From DATMQA01 sp035566895 (GTDB lineage: Bacteria; Verrucomicrobiota; Verrucomicrobiia; Limisphaerales; UBA8199): 34,663 bases of DNA. Every line of letters starts with the position of its first letter. Position 1 is the first letter of the stretch. Both the position numbers and the translations under genes were made by a program. The notes below the pieces were generated by a model, which worked only from the letters and a program-made list of their open reading frames with translations, made no database searches and was not told where the DNA came from. Of the stretch, positions 31,072-34,663 are shown piece after piece. The stretch covers positions 1-34,663 of the forward strand of contig DATMQA010000196.1 of assembly GCA_035566895.1 (NCBI GenBank), written 5' to 3'.

Positions 31072-31302
31072 ATGAAAATCTTGCTGCAGGATTTGCGAAA
31101 GAAACTTTTCTTCCGCCACCATCGGGTCTGGACCTCAAACCCGGACGCCGCCTTCGAATTCCGAGAAGCCCAGGATCTGTTCAAGTTCGTGGAAGAACAC
31201 GGCCTCCGCGATGTTCAAGCCGTGCTGGTCTTCGAAAACCCGCCTCGCTGCGAAGTCGTTCCCCTGGACTCGCCGGCTCCGGCGCTCTCATCGGCGTCCT
31301 GA
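31072..31302 (+). CDS. Small conserved-type protein, related to 11797-12045
   Basis: A 76-aa product, MKILLQDLRKKLFF at the start. The core aligns with the 82-aa protein encoded at 11797: hydrophobic strand plus D, basic-aromatic segment, VWT, an A..F block with charged helix, HGL..V and VL.F. It lacks signal peptide, membrane helix and cysteine pairs and is probably cytosolic. It follows mtrB by 243 nt and precedes the secreted propeller gene by 101 nt on the same strand. Function unknown; a short Pro/Ser/Ala tail ends the protein. No strong ribosome-binding site is visible. Confidence 0.6.
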   Translation: MKILLQDLRKKLFFRHHRVWTSNPDAAFEFREAQDLFKFVEEHGLRDVQAVLVFENPPRCEVVPLDSPAPALSSAS

Positions 31303-31359
31303 GGGCGGTCTGGGGCACCACGAGATGCGTGCACGCGGCAGCTCGCCTCGAGGTTGACG

Positions 31360-31388
31360 TTGACTGGTATGCGTGACGTTGATACGGT
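31360..31388 (+). promoter_or_regulatory. Weak candidate promoter before the propeller gene
   Basis: TTGACT (31360-31365) and TACGGT (31383-31388) have a 17-nt spacer and lie just before the ATG at 31404. The -10 box matches only half of the consensus. The short direct repeat gacgttga nearby may explain the hexamers by chance. Confidence 0.2.
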
Positions 31389-31403
31389 TGTCTCAGTTCC
31401 CTT

Positions 31404-34400
31404 ATGAGCACAGCCGCCTTTGACAAAGCTCCCTCCAGAACCGGTGTTTTCTTTCGTACCCATCCGTGTCCATTACTCCTTGTACTTTGCACGGCTGTCC
31501 TCTGCCTCGGCGCGACCACCGGGCGCGCGGTGACGAATATGACCCCCGTAACCGTGACTGGGTTCAATCGTGACCTCGTCATCGAGAACACCGCCTCCGG
31601 TCCGCCTTACTCGAGTTACGCCCTCGAGTTTAACCCGGGCGAAGGCACCGCGTTTTACCAAAGCGGTTTGTCGGGGACCTCCTATGGCCTGCCGGTCTCC
31701 GGCTCAGTTACCAGCGCGCTGGGGGATGGCACGGTTTTCCAGTTTCAGCCATATAACCGCAGCAACGCGTTGGTCTTAAGCAGTGAAACCGGCCTGACGT
31801 CCGGCACCCTGACTCTGTCGGCGGCGAACACGTTCAGCCGCATCGCCATCATGGCCAACTCCGCCAGCGCGACGGCGACCAGCGCCGGCACTCTCACACT
31901 CCATTTCAGTGACAGCACCACTTTCGTCACCAACTACAGCGCTCCAGATTGGTTTTTCAACCCGGGCTTCGCCTTGCAAGGGACGGACCGGATCAATATC
32001 ACCAGCGGCGCCACCAGCGGCGGGCCCAGCGGCGACCCGCGCTTTTATCAGACCACGATTAATCTCGCGGCAGCGCTGGGCCCGACCAACAAACCCCTGG
32101 CCAGCCTCACTTTCGGCAAAGCCTCCTCAGCGAACGCCACCGCCATCTATGCCATCAGCGGATTGCCCACATCGGCGATTACGCTGGCGGCCGCAACGAA
32201 TGCGCCTGCGACGAACATCCAGGCCACATCAGCCACCCTGGGCGGCCAGGTAACCGCCATCGGCGGCGAAGTGCCTGCCGTCACGATTTATTATGGCACC
32301 ACCGATGGGGGCACCACCCCATCGCTCTGGGCCCGGAATATCGCGCTCGGCTTCCAGGCCGGGGCCTTTGCCCAACCCGTTTCGGGACTGACGCCTAACA
32401 CGGTTTATTTCTTCACCGCTAAAGTCGTCAACAGCGCCGGCACCAATTGGGCCACGCCGTCCGCCACGTTCAGCACTCCCCCATTGACGGTTCCCGTGGT
32501 AACGAATCAGCCCGCCATCAACATTCAAGGAACCTTCGCGACGCTTAACGGGCAGATCCTTGCGACGGGCGGGGATCCGCCGTCGGTCACGCTCTTCTAT
32601 GGACCGGCTGATGGCGGGAGCAACCCCGGTGGCTGGGCGCATAGCATTGCGTTAGGGCTGCAGACGGGCGCTTTCGCCCAGACGGTCACCGGCCTCTCGC
32701 CCACCACGCTTTATTACTTCACCGCCAACGCCACGAACTCCGCCGGCCTCGCGTGCGCTGCGCCGTCCCAAACCTTTACTACCCTGGCGACGAACTCGCC
32801 GTCCTCTTTCGTGGCCGTGGTTACCCAGCATAACGACAACGGCCGAACTGGAATGAATTTGAACGAAACCCTGCTCAACGTCACCAACGTCAACACCAAC
32901 CAGTTCGGTCTGGTGTTTACCCGTCCCGTGGACGACCAGATTTACGCTCAGCCGCTGGTAACGACCAACGTCAGCATCCTCGGACGCGGCACGCACAACC
33001 TCGTCATCGTGGCGACCGTGAATGATACCCTTTACGCTTTTGACTCCGACAACGCCGGGGTAACGACGCCGTATTGGACGGTCAGTTTCATCAATCCTCC
33101 GAACATCGTACCTCCTTCCAACGCCGATATGAGCGCAATTGGCGCGTGCGGTGGGAATTACCAGGATTTCAGCGGGAAACTGGCCATCGTCGGCACGCCG
33201 GTTATCGATCCGGTGGCGGGCACGATTTATTTGGTGGCGCGCACGAAGGAATACGGCACAAATTTCGTCCAGCGCCTGCACGTCCTTGACGTCTCCAGCG
33301 GCGCTGAGCGCCCCAACAGTCCGGTTATCATCACCGCGACCTATCCGGGCACGGGCGCCGGCAATACCAACGGAGTCATCCCCTTTGATCCGATTCGCCA
33401 AAACCAGCGCCCGGGGCTGGCGCTCGTCAACGGCACGGTCTATATCAGTTGGTCCTCGCACTGCGATAACGGCCCGTATCACGGGTGGGTGATTGGCTAC
33501 GACCAAACGACCCTGCAACGCGTCGTGGTGTTCAACGATACGCCCGACGGCTCAAATGGCGGCATCTGGATGAGCGGACAGGCCCCCGCCGCCGACTCCA
33601 GCGGCAATCTCTACGTTTCCACCGGCAATGGCACGGTGGACACCTCGGGCGGGGCTAACCGTGGCGAAAGTTTTCTTAAACTCACCCGCAGTAGCACCAA
33701 CCTGACCATTGCGAGCTGGTTCACTCCCTATGACTGGCAGAACCTGGAAAACGGAGATATCGATCTCGGTTCGGGCGGGCTGCTGCTGATTCCCGGCACC
33801 ACGCTGGCCTTCGGCGGCGGCAAAGAGGGGATCGTGTATTTGGTCAACCGCGACAATATGGGTGGGCTGACCAGTTCCACCACGACCAACGACAATATAG
33901 TTCAAAGTTTTGCCGTCACTGCCAATGAAGTCCACGGTGGGCCGATCTGGTGGGACGGTCCGGGAACCTCCTATGGCTACATCTGGCCGGCTGCGGTGTT
34001 TTTGCAGCAGTACGTCTTTGATCGCGTCGTGGGCCAGTTTAATCTGCCCGCTTTTGCGCAAAGCCCAACCGCAGCTCCCGCCGGACAGCCCGGCGGACTG
34101 CTGGCGCTATCGGCCAACGGCACCAACGCCGGCAGCGGCATCATCTGGGCTGTCCATCAGGTGGGGGGCGATGCCAACCAGCAGGTCCTCCCAGGCATCC
34201 TTCATGCCTACAATGCCCAAAACGTGGCGACCGAACTCTGGAACTCCGAACAGGTCAGCGCGAGAGATTCCTCCGGCAATTTTGCCAAATTTGTTCCACC
34301 CACTGTCGCGAACGGAAAAGTCTATCTGGCCACCTTTTCCAGCCGTCTGAATGTGTATGGGCTGTTGCCGTCGGCCCTCGCGCAACTGGCCGTCTCGCCG

Positions 34401-34663
34401 TCCAGCCTCAGCCTCGGTACGGTTATTGTAGGCACCAACGCTCAGGCCAGTTTCGTCGTCACCAATACCGGAGGCGCCACCTTCACCAACGGGGTCGCTA
34501 CAGTTACGGCCGGTCCGTTTACGATTCTCTCTGGAACTCCCTTCACCCTGCCCGGCTTTGGAACAACCAATCTCGTGGTGCGCTTCTCGCCCGGCGCTGC
34601 CGGGAGTTTCACCAACACGGTAACATTCACTACCGGAAACGGCGGCAACAGCACCAATACGGT
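31404..34663 (+). CDS. Large secreted Fn3 / beta-propeller / ASH-domain protein, 3' end beyond window
   Basis: The reading frame is open from the ATG at 31404 to the window edge, at least 1086 residues, so the C terminus is unknown. An N-terminal hydrophobic signal (PLLLVLCTAVLCLGATTGRA) is followed by a ~200-residue beta domain of the secreted verrucomicrobial type. Two tandem Fn3-like repeats follow (each with TLxGQ..A.GG..P.V..YYG/FYG and a VYFFTA or LYYFTA strand). Next come a PQQ-like beta-propeller of ~500 residues (LVIVATVNDTLYAFDSDN, GTPVIDP..GTIYLVART) and an ASH/choice-of-anchor-like Ig domain (LSLGTVIVGTNAQASFVVTNTGG). No haem motif is seen. It could be a surface adhesin, enzyme scaffold or dehydrogenase-like propeller; no catalytic residues can be named. 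A link to the cytochromes upstream is not shown. Confidence 0.8.
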   Translation, partial: MSTAAFDKAPSRTGVFFRTHPCPLLLVLCTAVLCLGATTGRAVTNMTPVTVTGFNRDLVIENTASGPPYSSYALEFNPGEGTAFYQSGLSGTSYGLPVSGSVTSALGDGTVFQFQPYNRSNALVLSSETGLTSGTLTLSAANTFSRIAIMANSASATATSAGTLTLHFSDSTTFVTNYSAPDWFFNPGFALQGTDRINITSGATSGGPSGDPRFYQTTINLAAALGPTNKPLASLTFGKASSANATAIYAISGLPTSAITLAAATNAPATNIQATSATLGGQVTAIGGEVPAVTIYYGTTDGGTTPSLWARNIALGFQAGAFAQPVSGLTPNTVYFFTAKVVNSAGTNWATPSATFSTPPLTVPVVTNQPAINIQGTFATLNGQILATGGDPPSVTLFYGPADGGSNPGGWAHSIALGLQTGAFAQTVTGLSPTTLYYFTANATNSAGLACAAPSQTFTTLATNSPSSFVAVVTQHNDNGRTGMNLNETLLNVTNVNTNQFGLVFTRPVDDQIYAQPLVTTNVSILGRGTHNLVIVATVNDTLYAFDSDNAGVTTPYWTVSFINPPNIVPPSNADMSAIGACGGNYQDFSGKLAIVGTPVIDPVAGTIYLVARTKEYGTNFVQRLHVLDVSSGAERPNSPVIITATYPGTGAGNTNGVIPFDPIRQNQRPGLALVNGTVYISWSSHCDNGPYHGWVIGYDQTTLQRVVVFNDTPDGSNGGIWMSGQAPAADSSGNLYVSTGNGTVDTSGGANRGESFLKLTRSSTNLTIASWFTPYDWQNLENGDIDLGSGGLLLIPGTTLAFGGGKEGIVYLVNRDNMGGLTSSTTTNDNIVQSFAVTANEVHGGPIWWDGPGTSYGYIWPAAVFLQQYVFDRVVGQFNLPAFAQSPTAAPAGQPGGLLALSANGTNAGSGIIWAVHQVGGDANQQVLPGILHAYNAQNVATELWNSEQVSARDSSGNFAKFVPPTVANGKVYLATFSSRLNVYGLLPSALAQLAVSPSSLSLGTVIVGTNAQASFVVTNTGGATFTNGVATVTAGPFTILSGTPFTLPGFGTTNLVVRFSPGAAGSFTNTVTFTTGNGGNSTNT

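Noticed and set aside
32652..33518. Minus-strand open frame opposite the propeller gene
   Set aside because: The plus strand is continuously open with Fn3 and propeller repeats; the minus frame has no recognisable content.

Overview
The window looks like a piece of a GC-rich Verrucomicrobiota chromosome, most likely subdivision 3 (Limisphaerales / Pedosphaera-like). The pointers are the secreted proteins with 'GDGIPNWLKYALGLNP'-type beta modules and Asn/Thr-rich Fn3/propeller architecture, the many GC-rich palindromic intergenic elements, and a TTTCACG heptamer array. This placement is inference from protein style; no rRNA or other marker gene is present.

Layout. 1-376 holds only palindromic repeats. 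377-4344 (+) encodes a DPE2-like 4-alpha-glucanotransferase and an NlpC/P60 lipoprotein. 4353-5877 (-) encodes a ferritin-VIT1 fusion (MbfA type) and an orphan class I fumarase/tartrate dehydratase beta subunit. 6080-6991 (+) encodes a membrane-anchored GldG-like protein. 7188-10712 (-) carries a nine-haem cytochrome and hemA. 11112-24716 (-, with one small + gene) is a dense block of quinol-linked electron-transfer genes. 25243-30828 carries a monohaem cytochrome (-), then a nine-haem cytochrome, an MtrA/DmsE-type cytochrome and an MtrB/PioB-type outer-membrane barrel (+). 31072-34663 (+) encodes a small protein and a large secreted propeller protein cut by the window end.

The core is an apparent extracellular-electron-transfer (EET) locus with 63 haem-binding motifs in ten proteins (61 CXXCH, one CX3CH, one CX4CH). 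The inner-membrane side has four or five candidate quinone-linked entry points: two tandem tetrahaem / Tat-exported 4x[4Fe-4S] / NrfD modules (similar to Nrf, Hmc or Geobacter Cbc4), one three-TM seven-haem NapC/NirT protein with the architecture of Geobacter ImcH, and two fusions of a 9- or 11-haem domain to a b-type cytochrome with the architecture of Geobacter CbcL. Small monohaem cytochromes could shuttle electrons in the periplasm to the MtrA-MtrB-like conduit and the nine-haem cytochromes. No terminal reductase or molybdopterin catalytic subunit is visible, which fits a conduit rather than a dedicated respiratory enzyme.

The least expected features are a complete cyclic-nucleotide-binding domain inserted in the middle of one NrfD membrane subunit, a heptanucleotide repeat array through which the MtrB-like gene must be translated (a possible on/off frame switch), and paired paralogues across the locus, including two copies of an unrecognised ~150-aa soluble protein whose gene is tightly coupled to the NrfD-CNB gene.
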